From: Axinella damicornis
Lineage: Eukaryota > Porifera > Demospongiae > Axinellida > Axinellidae
Assembly (NCBI GenBank): GCA_963931865.1
Contig: OZ007514.1
Location: forward strand, 1-64,000
Reading direction: 5' to 3'
Length of the DNA stretch: 64,000 nt
Shown piece by piece: positions 51,101 through 63,021 of this stretch (within the stretch, counting starts at the first letter, position 1; each line of letters begins with the position of its first letter). The translations under genes were made by a program, and so were the position numbers. The notes beneath the pieces were generated by a model. It saw nothing but the letters and a program-made list of their open reading frames with translations, did no database searches and was not told the DNA's origin.

Positions 51101-54100
51101 AGTCGACACCCTTAATAGGAACACGCGTGTGGTCAACTACAAGTGTGTGTGTGTCATGTGTGTGTGAGTGTGTGTGTATGCGTGTGTATGCGTGTGTGTG
51201 TGTGAGTGTGTGTGCATGTGTGTACGATGTCACGTGTGTGTGAGATTAGGGTAATGGGGTACATGTGTATGTGTGCCACCAACATTTCATACGTCATCTT
51301 GAGAAGGGCCATGTGGAATTTGCACAATGCAAAGCTAAAGAGGGCTGTGTACATAGCTGGGTAAACAGCAGCAAACCAGGAAACATAAACACCACCCAGG
51401 GAGGAGGAGGTGTTCTCACTCTGACCACAGAGCTAATGCTCCATTAGTCTATCGTACCAGGAAGAGCAACAACACGCTAGCACTCTTCAACATGTATACT
51501 GGTCTTACATGTACAAATGTAGTGGATAGAAAATGGGTGTTCCGATAAGGAAGCCCTTTGCATTGCTCGCAGGTGTAACTGCATGTGTATGCTACATAAC
51601 ATGTACCACTACAGCTTGTGTGTTTACGCTGAGGAATGTATCCTACTACTAAACTAAAGCTAAATTCCTGGCAAATTGTTTCTATATCTAACCCAATAAC
51701 AAAAAACAGCCGCCATCATTCCCTGCTCTTAGACGCCAAGCCAGTTGGATGATGACCATGGAGTCAGAATGTGGGGTAAAAGCAATGCCTTTGTGTCCGT
51801 CTGTCTGTCAACACCGTAAGCTACATGTAAGGCAGTTAGCTCAGCCAACACAAAATAGATGGAGATATGCTTTCAAGGCAGTTCTTTTCACTGCCATTAT
51901 CAGCTACTCCCCATTATCAGTTCGGTGCTCCACGGACCACCCCTTTTGAACTCGCGTAAGATGTTAGTCCAGTGTGTGTGGTACAGCGCAGCTGGTGAGT
52001 GCTGAGCAGAACGAGGGGTAAGGCGTCCTACTTTGAAACCAACTGCTCACTGGCACTACAAGTAGCACTACGAAGTCTCACAAGGAAGGATGTTCTTGTA
52101 GCGGTTCTTGGACTTGTTCTCCGGCCGTGCCCCCTCCTTGCGGCTGTACAGGTGCTTGCACTCCTGCTGCTGCAGTTGCTGTGGGGGGAGGGGTGGGGGG
52201 GGGGGGGGGGGGGGGAGGAGGGGTGGGGGGAGGGGTGGGAGGAGGGGTGGGGGAGGGGTGGGAGGTATCGTGACATGATAGCTACACTGCACTGACAGCA
52301 CGTTGCTTCTCACTGTTACAAGTGTTGTATAGTTCAAAGAGTCGTTTTCAAATCCTTCCTAGAAGCACCCACTCCCCGAGATCTGACTAACAGGGCACTG
52401 TACACCACTACTGTGACTACACTGTACATACACCCATAGGGCCTAGAGCATGACAGACGTGGTGTAGGGTAATACTGGTCCCTCCTCCACTCCACACACC
52501 TCAAACTCCTCCCAGAAGCCAGCCTTCCCATACACATCTTGATTCTGTTTCTGCAGCTCTGCAACCCGCTGGAAGATGTTGGCTGGAAGGAAGGAGGTAG
52601 CATGGAAAGGGTGCTTCAGGTGGACGACTGTCCCAGACGTCTCCACCATCGGGTTCTTCTTGTAGTGCTCCATCAGGTCTGCTAGACTACGGAACGTTGG
52701 GCCACCTCCAACGTCAAATATACCATCCTTGTTACGAATGATAATATGCGAGACACGTTCATCCACTCGTGCTGACAGGACATAGTAGCCGGGATTATGG
52801 ACAGAGGCACGGACGAGGAAGCTGCCGTCCTGGCCCTTGGAGAGCAGCAGGGTTTCCGCCTCCCTCCCAGTTAGGCTACTGTGGTACCACCTGGACAGGG
52901 AAAGTAAGCCTTACAACAGTGTTGCTCTTGCCAGTGTCAGGGTCAGATATCAACCCAAACTTGTTCCTGTAATAGCTTCACCAACCACTTTGCAGAGACT
53001 AGATCACAGCAGCAATACTACAGCAGAATGAGCAGGACTGCTACAAACGCTGATTCCAGACTACATACAAGACCGTGTTAATTCTTTAGGCAGGTACGAG
53101 GGACATCGTACAACTCTAATGGTAGAATACAACGGTGTCTTTTATCTTACTACAGCGCAGCATGTTACAGTGTACATCAGCAGTGCCTCGAGCCGGTGAA
53201 GCTGGTGAGGGAGCAAGCGACTTTGCGTGTAAAAGAGCAGATTCCACAAAAGGATTTTCATGACAAACATAAAATCCTGTGAATCACCTGAGAGCTACGT
53301 AGCTAGAGCTAGAGTTAGTTATGAAGCTAGCGAGGGAAGTCAGACATGGAGAGTAAGGAAGTCGTGTGTTGCTAGAGAGAGCATTCACAATAAGTAGAGA
53401 CGTGCAGACAGCCAGTTCTTCACCGAGCAAGTCCAAACATTTCTGCGCAGTCCACAACACCCCGTCAGTAGCTTATTAGCCGTCGTCTGTTGTAGTATGA
53501 TGATCACTGCTGGATAGGATTTAAGCAACTCGTTCAACTGCATCTGATGACCCAAGTACGCATGGGTATACTGCAACCGTTCCATATTAGGTTGTTACTA
53601 AAATTAGCATCCAGCTGTCACATTTGATTATTAGCCTCATGCTCCCAGCCAGGTGTGATGCCCTACACCACGGTACCACTCATATTTGTTCCTAGGTACA
53701 TGCCACGCCTACCTTTCTGCAGTCACCTCCTCGCAGTTGAGAGGGTTCTTGAGTTCAATGACCATCCCACTCTTCTCCCTCAGCGTTCCTGGGTTCTCCA
53801 TGTAGTAGCCCACCAGTTCTCCCAGAGTTGCAAACTTCTCACCTCCGTACAAATCATAGTAGTCACCAGTATTCTGGATCTTGATATGTGTTACCTCAGT
53901 GAGCCGTCTGTGGACACGGGTGTGTGTGTGTGTGGGCAGGGGGGATCTACACTGATCCAGCCACTCTAGCTAGCTAGGCGCTGGGCCATCGCATCAGATG
54001 TCACCCGTAGTAATAAGTCGGTTATGATTTCCCCCTCTACCAACACTACAGTTTGACTTACCTAACGGAAAGCGTGAAGTCGCCGGGGTTGGTCTGGCTG

Positions 54101-54270
54101 GGGCGACACAGGAAGCTGCCATCCTGTCCCTGGCCCAGCAGCAGATCCTCCGCCCGCTGCCCCGTGACGTGCGCGTGAAACCACCTGCACGAGGGCAATC
54201 GCAACATGATCGAACAACCATTTACCCACGGATTGACTCACCCGTGCCCTTCCTACCTTCTGGTGGCCAT
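47218..54270 (-). CDS. SHP/corkscrew-type tyrosine phosphatase (SH2-SH2-PTP)
   Basis: Exons 54257-54270, 54062-54184, 53713-53907, 52500-52890, 52082-52178, 50916-51136, 49683-49814, 49088-49325, 48560-48636, 48195-48263 and 47813-47896, plus a less certain last exon 47218-47361, join in phase to about 594 residues, the size of SHP2. The start MATRRWFH comes from a 14-bp first exon. N-SH2 has [11 protein letters not shown]2 has GSFLVRAS (phosphotyrosine-binding Arg in both). The PTP domain has [23 protein letters not shown], the WPDHGVP loop, the catalytic [12 protein letters not shown] and RSGMVQTE. The tail keeps two tyrosine motifs, NYSNV and VYGNV. In animals SHP proteins relay receptor tyrosine-kinase signals to Ras/MAPK. 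A single gene here is like an ancestor of PTPN6/PTPN11. Introns contain a MULE-like element and C- or G-rich tracts. Confidence 0.94.
47670..47745. repeat. Short repeat of GGACACTGTCCCC
   Basis: Three to four copies of a roughly 20-bp G/C-rich unit (GACACTGTCCCCGGGGCGGG) in the last proposed intron of the SHP gene. It partly mirrors the CAGGGACACTGTTCCC of the proposed last exon. Confidence 0.7.
48113..48174. repeat. Poly-C tract, about 50-60 bp
   Basis: Nearly uninterrupted C in an intron of the SHP gene, 20 bp from the donor of exon 48195-48263. Length is likely unstable and may be misassembled. Confidence 0.9.
50065..50746. mobile_element. Mutator-like non-autonomous element
   Basis: 682 bp with long terminal inverted repeats (about 80-95 bp) starting GGCCGTCTGTATTCGGTGGA and ending with its complement. 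The 9-bp sequence ATCATTACA stands on both outer sides (50056-50064 and 50747-50755), as expected for a Mutator-like target duplication. The left arm has a 12-bp expansion (CTGGACTCGGGA). The interior has 75-100-codon minus-strand frames with no recognised domain. It lies in intron 6 of the SHP gene. Confidence 0.8.
52184..52264. repeat. G-rich tract (GGGGTGGGA)n
   Basis: G-runs with GGGTGGGAGGAGG units beside the acceptor of SHP exon 52082-52178. On the coding strand it reads C-rich and may serve as the pyrimidine tract. G-quadruplex potential is high. Confidence 0.85.
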
Positions 54271-54437
54271 GTCTCACAACGTGAAGCTTAAGGCTGTGTT
54301 CGCTGCAGAAAGCAACTTCAGCACTTACATCTAATAGTGTGCCAATACAGCACGAGCAACTGCTGTACCGTAAGGTGTATGCCAAGTCTAATTATGCGTC
54401 GACATCCCATTGCGAAAGTTTTTCTCGAAAATTGTAA
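54271..54437. promoter_or_regulatory. Bidirectional promoter SHP / C1orf50-like
   Basis: 167 bp between divergent start codons. No X-box, TATA or other clear motif was seen. Confidence 0.5.
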
Positions 54438-56014
54438 ATGGAGACACATGGAGAAGACAGCAGTGAACAGCAACAAGACGCGGATAAGCTTCTGGTCGCA
54501 AAGCCATCTGCGGATACTATTCTAGACGGTGAGAAGCCGCATTTCGTCTGCTTGTTGTTAGATGTGTCATAGACATAGAGGTTTGGGAAGTAGGGCAATG
54601 GCCGGCTAGCGCTAAGCATAGCACAATAAGCCCATATCTATGAATAGCCTCAGAATAGGTAATTAGCAGGGTGTGGTTACAATGGCATTAAAATATGGAT
54701 ACGAGCTGCGGGATACAGCTTTGATCAAATTAGGGGTGATGATGTTCAGGACCTGCATGAAAGCCACCTGCATTGGAGAGTGTATAAGTTAGCCACACCT
54801 CTACCTATGTACTCTTGTGCACTGCAAATCATCATTTCTCACTGAAACGTTTCACGCATTGGAGCACGTAACTGAGTGTTCGACTCCCTCCGCCTCTCGC
54901 TCCACAGCACACACAGTACCACCGGATTCCACTGTTGGTAGTCAGCTAGTGAATGCCTGGGCCGTGCGACACCACCATGACCCCACGGACCTGGTGTCGC
55001 TGGCAAGGGAGGTACAGCAGGCTGACCAGTTTGTGAGAGCCACCACGGCTGGCAAGCTGCAGGTGGTGGTGGACCAGATACGCATGCTGCAGGAGCAGGT
55101 ACGAGACGGTGGGGGGAGGGCCGGGGTAGCCTCGTTCCCAGGCTCTCTCCTCAAAATACAGGGAGAGGTTACGGTTACTCGAGGAGAGAGCCTTGGGGAT
55201 TCATAGACACTATGGGGATGGAGACAAAGCCATTCCATTGTAGTTCCCCATGCTAAGGATCTTGGTGTGTGTGGTAATTCTGGAGTCATTGGGATGGATT
55301 GACTGAGTTCGATTCTTTTCAACGTGATGTTACCACTTACCAGCCATTTTGTAGCTCACATGCAGCCCAACAAAACAGAGATGCAATTCACTATGGACTT
55401 GTAAGCGACAAGGTGTCAGTCGAGTTCTGTAACTCACACAATGGTGTCATTAAACGATCATAATCAAACTTTTCATGGCTATTGACTATCCAGCCATAGC
55501 TGTTCTACCGTTATGAGGCCCATTTTCTGTTGTGCTAGCTTGTGATGTATTTCTGCAGGCTCAGCGTATCCTGGAGAGTGCCAAGAGAGACACCCAACTC
55601 CACCATGCTTCCTGCAACTTCACCAAGGTCCCCGGACACACCTACCACCTCTACGAGCGCAGTGATGGAACAACTTACTTCTCCATGCTGGCACCCAAGG
55701 TATAGCATACACCAAACACACATGTGAGGCCATGCAACCTAGGAACAAGTAGCCTCGTACCCAGGCCTTCAATCGCAGGGGGAGGCCTGGGTACGAGGCT
55801 AAGGAACAAGCTACCATGCCTCATCCTCACTACATACACGCATGTGCAGGACTGGGGAACTGCCTGTCCACACACCTACCTCGCCTCCTACCGACTCGAG
55901 TATGATCGCTCCTGGACCCTGGCTGAAGATGTAGAGGAGAGAATGAGGGACATTGATGCCATCACCCGAGTCATCCACGCCCACTCAGCCATCGGCTACA
56001 TTAGCAGAACATGA
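54438..56014 (+). CDS. C1orf50 homologue (DUF2452)
   Basis: Four exons join in phase to 195 residues (human C1orf50 has 199): 54438-54528, 54908-55098, 55559-55699 and 55850-56014. The N-terminus is poorly conserved and polar. The core [77 protein letters not shown], and [13 protein letters not shown] follows the family closely. The protein has no established biochemical function. Introns 2 and 3 each contain a hairpin-family element (55128-55199 and 55750-55801). Confidence 0.92.
55750..55801. repeat. Dispersed hairpin element, shortest complete copy
   Basis: TAGCCTCGTACCCAGGCCT and AGGCCTGGGTACGAGGCTA are perfect complements separated by about 14 bp. This is the cleanest member of the family seen in the window. 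Confidence 0.9.
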
Positions 56015-56360
56015 CCCAGATGCAGTATTTGTACCACTCTGTCTGTCCACTATGTGAATGACTTTGTGCATGCAGTCAAGAACTCTGCCCAGGTAATAGA
56101 TAGTTCCTGGTACTCCTCCAGTGAGCTACATAATCAAGAGTTTGGAGGCTAGAAACTTGTCTCAATGATAACTGACATAATTGTCTGTGCTAGTCGTGAT
56201 GTATAGCCTACAGATTATTGGATGGCCATCCATACAATCATGCGCCTTTCAAGTACGCTTTACTGTGGACAATTCCCATTTAATTATTCATTATTCACTG
56301 CTCAAGTCAAAGTGATTTCATGCCATCAAGAATCGGGTCGTGAGCAGTGAGTCAGTCAGT
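56015..56360. other. Convergent 3' region, C1orf50-like / ARMC3
   Basis: 346 bp between stop codons. No gene or structured RNA recognised. Confidence 0.55.
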
Positions 56361-59300
56361 TCATATGTGCTTGTACTGCCCAGCCTCAGGTGAGCCACAT
56401 GGCATCAGATGGCCAGGTTGGAACATGAGGTCCACAGTGAAGGTCTGCGGGGTAGCCCCTTCTCCCTCCACCAGCGCCACCTCATTCCAGTGGCGGCCGT
56501 ACTCCCCCCGCACCAGAGAACACCCCACACCAAGCTGGTCACACAGCACCTTGGGAGAGGGGCATGTGCAGTGCTGTAAGTAGCTGAGCTCCATGCAGAC
56601 CTGTCTCTGACATAACAGCACTTGCTCCTACAAGATGGGTCTGACTCTCTCCACTGATGCCCCAGTGCATGCAGCAATAGTATTGTTAAAAGCCATGCAG
56701 AGAAATGATCAGATTCAACCATGGCAACAGTACAATCTGGAATTTCATTTCTCACAAATCAGGTGTAATGCAGGGGCGGTGAAAGAATATACCGGTATAG
56801 TGGAGACAATGCATGCAGAGGCTGTGGTAAAATCTTTAGGCTGGCATACGAAGCACGCCCTTGTACGAGGAGTGGGGTCTGGGGGCATCCCCCCCAAAGA
56901 CGTGATCGCATCTGCTTGCTTTTTCAGGTGCCATACAGCAAACATTGGTCCAACAGTTGCCGGGCTGTTCTGCTGCCTATGTTTAATGGGGGGATCTTAA
57001 GTGACAAGCTATGGTGATCTCTCACCTTGAAGAGCAGTGCCCTGTGTTGGAATACACCTGACCCCACCTCCCCCAGGGGTACCACATTCGACTGCCTCTC
57101 TCTCTGCACCTCCCCCACTGGAAGCTCAAAGCCAAATGTCCCTGATGTCTTTACCACTCCTCCCAGACTGTCACTGACATACCTAGTGGGCAGAGGGAGG
57201 GAGGATACAGTGGGCAGAGGGAGGGAGGATCGATACAGTGGGCAGAGGGAGGGAGGATCGATACAGTGGGCAGAGGGAGGATACAGTGCTACACAACCTT
57301 CTGCCTAGAGACCCACTGTACATGTTTAGCGTGTTCGGTAGATCAGCATGAAGTGTGGAGGAAAAGTGTTCCCACTAGTTCTCTTCACCTACTAGGCACA
57401 TGCCTCTCAGTCCCTCCCTCTCAGGCAGTGGAGGAGCGTGCTCACCTGGCCAGCTGTTCCACCTGCTCTCGTGTGGAGGGGAGGGGGTGGAGGAGTGTGC
57501 GGACATGTGAGATGTGGGTCCAGAGGGCAGGATCATGGGGTAGGAGGCCTGGCAGCTTCTCCGTGGCTGTGGCTGCTAGCTGGTCCTCTGACTCCTCAGA
57601 GACACGTGACTCTGCCTCCCGATCACGCCCCTTCTTCCTGGAGAAAAGAGAGTGCAATGGCTCACTATGTCCTCTCCGACATGTTGCAGCTGAATCATTC
57701 ACTGAGAACACAGGATATCTGTGGTCCATTTCACTCTTGCAAAGGCCGGCCCATGGCCGGGTACATTTCCCCCCTCCATGCTGAGATTTGCTGCTGCTAA
57801 GTGAAGTAACACTGGTTTGAAATAGTTGACCGGTGAAACCTCCCCACTTACCCCTTCCCCTCTCTGGTGGGGGCAGTCCGAGACTTGCTCCTGCTGCCGA
57901 TGCTCGTGGCAGAGTGGGAGTTGTCCAACTGCTGTGAGTTGGTGGTGGGTGTGTCCTCACTGGGAGCAGGGGGAGGGGGCTTGGCCAGAAGACTGACAGT
58001 GAGTATGGGTCGGTTCATGGAAAGTGGTCGGGAGAGGAGGGAGGAGAGGGACGTAAAGGGGACACTAGTGCTCTGTGCCTGTGGGAGATGAACAATGTTG
58101 ACTGTCATCGGACAAAGCTTCCCCCTGCCCAGGCCAATACCTTGGAGACTGAATTAGCTAGAGGTACTACACAGCTCATTTGATGAACAACGTCCAGTTA
58201 GTACATGTGATGGATATATGTACGAGAACACCGGATCATGGTGCGATCAACTGTTGAGAATCTCTGTGCAGCTACTTGGTTTCCCAAACAACACAGCAAC
58301 AGAGTGAGGGGACAACACAGCAACAGAGTGAGGGGACAACACAGCAACAGAGTGAGGGGGGACAACACAGCAACAGAGCGAGGGGACAACACAGCAACAG
58401 AGTGAGGGGACAACACAGCAACAGAGTGAGGGGACAACACAGCAACAGAGTGAGGGGACAACACAGCAACAGAGCGAGGGGACAACACAGCAACAGAGTG
58501 AGGGGACAACACAGCAACAGAGCGAGGGGACAACACAGCAACAGAGCGAGGGGACAACACAGCAACAGAGTGAGGGGACAACACAGCAACAGAGTGAGGG
58601 GACAACACAGCAACAGAGTGAGGGGACAACACAGCAACAGAGTGAGGGGACAACACAGCAACAGAGTGAGGGGACAACACAGCAACAGAGTGAGGGGGGA
58701 CTACACAGCAACAGAGTGAGGGGACAACACAGCAACAGAGTGAGGGGGGACAACACAGCAACAGAGTGAGGGGACAACACAGCAACAGAGTGAGGGGACA
58801 ACACAGCAACAGAGTGAGGGGACAACACAGCAACAGAGTGAGGGGACAACACAGCAACAGAGTGAGGGGGGACAACACAGCAACAGAGCGAGGGGACAAC
58901 ACAGCAACAGAGTGAGGGGACAACACAGCAACAGAGCGAGGGGACAATACAGCAACAGTGTGAGGGGACAACACAGCAACAGAGTGAGGGGACAACACAG
59001 CAACAGAGTGAGGGGACAACACAGCAACAGAGTGAGGGGACAACACAGCAACAGAGTGAGGGGACAACACAGCAACAGAGTGAGGGGACAACACAGCAAC
59101 AGAGCGAGGGGACAATACAGCAACAGTGTGAGGGGACAACACAGCAACAGAGTGAGGGGACAACACAGCAACAGAGTGAGGGGACAACACAGCAACAGAG
59201 TGAGGGGACAACACAGCAACAGAGTGAGGGGACAACACAGCAACAGAGTGAGGGGACAACACAGCAACAGAGTGAGGGGGGACAACACAGCAACAGAGTG

Positions 59301-60885
59301 AGGGGACAACACAGCAACAGAGTGAGGGGACAACACAGCAACAGAGTGAGGGGACAACACAGCAACAGAGTGAGGGGACAACACAGCAACAGAGTGAGGG
59401 GGGACAACACAGCAACAGAGCGAGGGGACAACACAGCAACAGAGTGAGGGGACAACACAGCAACAGAGCGAGGGGACAATACAGCAACAGTGTGAGGGGA
59501 CAACACAGCAACAGAGTGAGGGGACAACACAGCAACAGAGTGAGGGGACAACACAGCAACAGAGTGAGGGGACAACACAGCAACAGAGTGAGGGGACAAC
59601 ACAGCAACAGAGTGAGGGGACAACACAGCAACAGAGCGAGGGGATAACACAGCAACAGAGCGAGGGGACAACACAGCAACAGAGCGAGGGGACAACACAG
59701 CAACAGAGCGAGGGGACAACACAGCAACAGAGCGAGGGGACAACACAGCAACAGAGCGAGGGGACAACACAGCAACAGAGCGAGGGGACAACACAGCAAC
59801 AGAGCGAGGGGACAACACAGCAACAGAGCGAGGGGACAACACAGCAACAGAGCGAGGGGACAACACAGCAACAGAGCGAGGGGACAACACAGCAACAGAG
59901 CGAGGGGACAACACAGCAACAGAGTGAGGGGACAACACAGCAACAGAGTGAGGGGACAACACAGCAACAGAGCGAGGGGACAACACAGCAACAGAGCGAG
60001 GGGACAACACAGCAACAGAGTGAGGGGACAACACAGCAACAGAGTGAGGGGACAACACAGCAACAGAGTGAGGGGGGACAACACAGCCCTTCCCGTGCAC
60101 CACACATTTGGAGTGTTCCACTAGTGGACTTCATTGTGCTATTGCTTGCATTGCTGAGCTCACCAGGCCAGCATCAAAGAACTCGCACTCCATCAGGATG
60201 TCCGTTGGTGCCAGGTGGCCAGTGACCCAGTACTTCGCAGGGAGGTTTCCATCCATCAGCCTAGTGAGGGCAGCCCGGGCCGACGCTCCTCTCTGTCCCC
60301 CTTGTTGTGCCAGGTGACCCACATGCTCAAGACCGCTGTGGATGAATGTTTAACGTGATATCAGTGAGATAAACACTACACAGACAGGGTTTATCTATGG
60401 CGTCTGTACTGCAGCACGGTACAAGCATGTTAGCTAAGTACTGTGGGTACTCATGACGAGCAATCACACTGGCACTCACCCCATCTCGCAGGCAGCCTCT
60501 GCAACATCACTGCTCTGGGCACACACGGAGAGGGCCCAGACCGCACTACGACAGACGTTTTCATTTGTGGAGCGAAGGAGAGGCAGGAGCACGGACACAC
60601 CCCCAGAGGAGGAGAACTGGGCGGAGGGACAGAATAGTGTCACAGCTTACGCATTAAGATAGTAAATGTGTGAGCTGTGTACCTGGTCTCTGGCAGTGGT
60701 GTCACATGCTAGCATGCCAAGGGCCTCTGCACTGCTGGTCTGAACGGAGGAGAGGGGGAAGGAGAGGGAGCAGACGAGGGAGGGAACTGCATTACCTGCA
60801 ATCAGTTCTGAGCGGAGAGATTCTGATAGAGGGGGAGGGAGGGAAACAGCATCCAATCAATAGTACCTACACGCACCAAAGCACA

Positions 60886-60917
<32 letters not shown>

Positions 60918-60918
60918 A

Positions 60919-60954
<36 letters not shown>

Positions 60955-62932
60955 ATCAGGGGCCATGCTGGAGATGCAGTCAGCTGCAAACTGCCGGCAC
61001 TCCGCTTCTGAATCTCCCAGTAGCTGTACCAGGGCCTCCACACGGCCACTCTCCGAGAGCAGCCTGCACAGAAGCGCACAACAGGCAGTGAAAATGGCTG
61101 TGGTGAGGTACTTCTCAAAGGAATACAGGGCTTGCCTGTATGATGACATCATCACAGACATTGTTCACACCACACCCACAACATGTGCACGTCTCAGTTC
61201 AACATCCATTTATGCTAACTGCTATAACTACACAGTGGAACCTCTACACTAGAGTGTGTCAGCCACCTCCAGCAGCTACACAGTGGAACCTCTACACTAG
61301 AGTGTGTCAGTCACCTCAGCAGCTACACAGTGGAACCTCTACACTAGAGTGTGTCAGCCACCTCAGCAGCTACACAGTGGAACCTCTACACTAGAGTGTG
61401 TCAGTCACCTCAGCAGCTACACAGTGGAACCTCTACACTAGAGTGCGTCAGCCAACTCCAGCAGCTACACAGTGGAACCTCTACACTAGAGTGTGTCAGC
61501 CACCTCAGCAGCTACACAGTGGAACCTCTACACTAGAGTGTGTCAGCCACCTCAGCAGCTACACAGTGGAACCTCTACACTAGAGTGTGTCAGTCACCTC
61601 AGCAGCTACACAGTGGAACCTCTACACTAGAGTGTGTCAGCCAACTCCAGCAGCTACACAGTGGAACCTCTACACTAGAGTGTGTCAGCCACCTCCAGCA
61701 GCTACACAGTGGAACCTCTACACTAGAGTGTGTCAGCCACCTCCAGCAGCTACAGGTATAGGGTAGAGCCACTCACTTGCAGTTTGCCGGTGCCTCGGTG
61801 ACCACCTGGGACAGAGCCTGAACGGCAGCTGCCCTCACCCTCCCCTCCTCCCTCCCCACACACTGCACCAGCTTCCCAACTCCGCCCAGCCTCCCCACCA
61901 CCTGCCGGCTGCTGCTGAGAGCTGCCATCGCACTCACTCCATCTGCACCTGCAACACACACACCACCATCCTGGAGGGAGGGAGGGAGGGAGGGAGGGAG
62001 GGAGGGAGGGAGGGAGGGAGGGAGGGAGGGAGGGAGGGAGGGAGGGAGGGAGGGAGGGAGGGAGGGAGGGAGGGAGCGATGAGGGGAGGGAGGAATGCAA
62101 GGGAGGGAGGGAGGGAGGAATGGAAGGGGGGATGGAGGGAGGGAGGGACGGACGGGAGGGACGGACGGGAGGGAGGGAGGGAGGGAGGGACGGGAGGGAC
62201 GGACGGGAGGGATAGGGGAGGGAAGGAGAGAGGGAGGAAAAAATAAAGAGATGCTGTCGGGAGTGTCGGCTCAGATGCAATATTCAGCCTACTTCACTAG
62301 AGATGAGCTGTACAAATGTCTTCTCCACTTCCTGCTCATGGAGGATCTTCTGGTTCACAGCTGGGTGTAAATGGGAGTGTGCAGTGAGTGTGCACGGTGT
62401 TGAACAGTGCTACGGTGTGGAGTGTATGGTGGGGAGAAAATACCACAATACACATTGTGCAAACTTACAGTTTCTTGCAGCCTTTGCTAGCGCCTTTGCC
62501 TGTCATGAATGTGATGGGGAAAACAGAAACATTGTTCTCCATACACACTTGGCCTCATGGCAGTGAAGCTATATTATACCCACACACTGATCAGATAACT
62601 ATGTTCACTGCAAGCTGCATTCATTGCAGGCCAGCCACTATCTGGGCCAGCCGCCACTGTCCTGGTCAGCCGCCACTGTCCTGGTCAGCCGCCACTGTCC
62701 TGGTCAGCTGCCACTGTCCTGGCCAGCCGCTACTGTCCAGGTCAGCCGCCCCTCACAGCGTTCCTCTTCATCTCTGCACCGGTGCTGTCTGAGATGTGTC
62801 CCATCAGCTGCTGCAGACATCCCGACCTCTGCAGGGCAACCATGCTCCCAGCATCCTCCAGACACAGAGCCAGCAGGGAGACCGCAAGTACATGCAAGTC
62901 ACCATACTCCTTGGAGTGATGATGTGAGCATG

Positions 62933-63021
<89 letters not shown>

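Noticed and set aside
58198..60134. Open frames of up to 635 codons on the minus strand (SVAVLSPH / SLCCCVVP repeats)
   Set aside because: They are the 24-bp minisatellite read in three open frames; the region is an ARMC3 intron.
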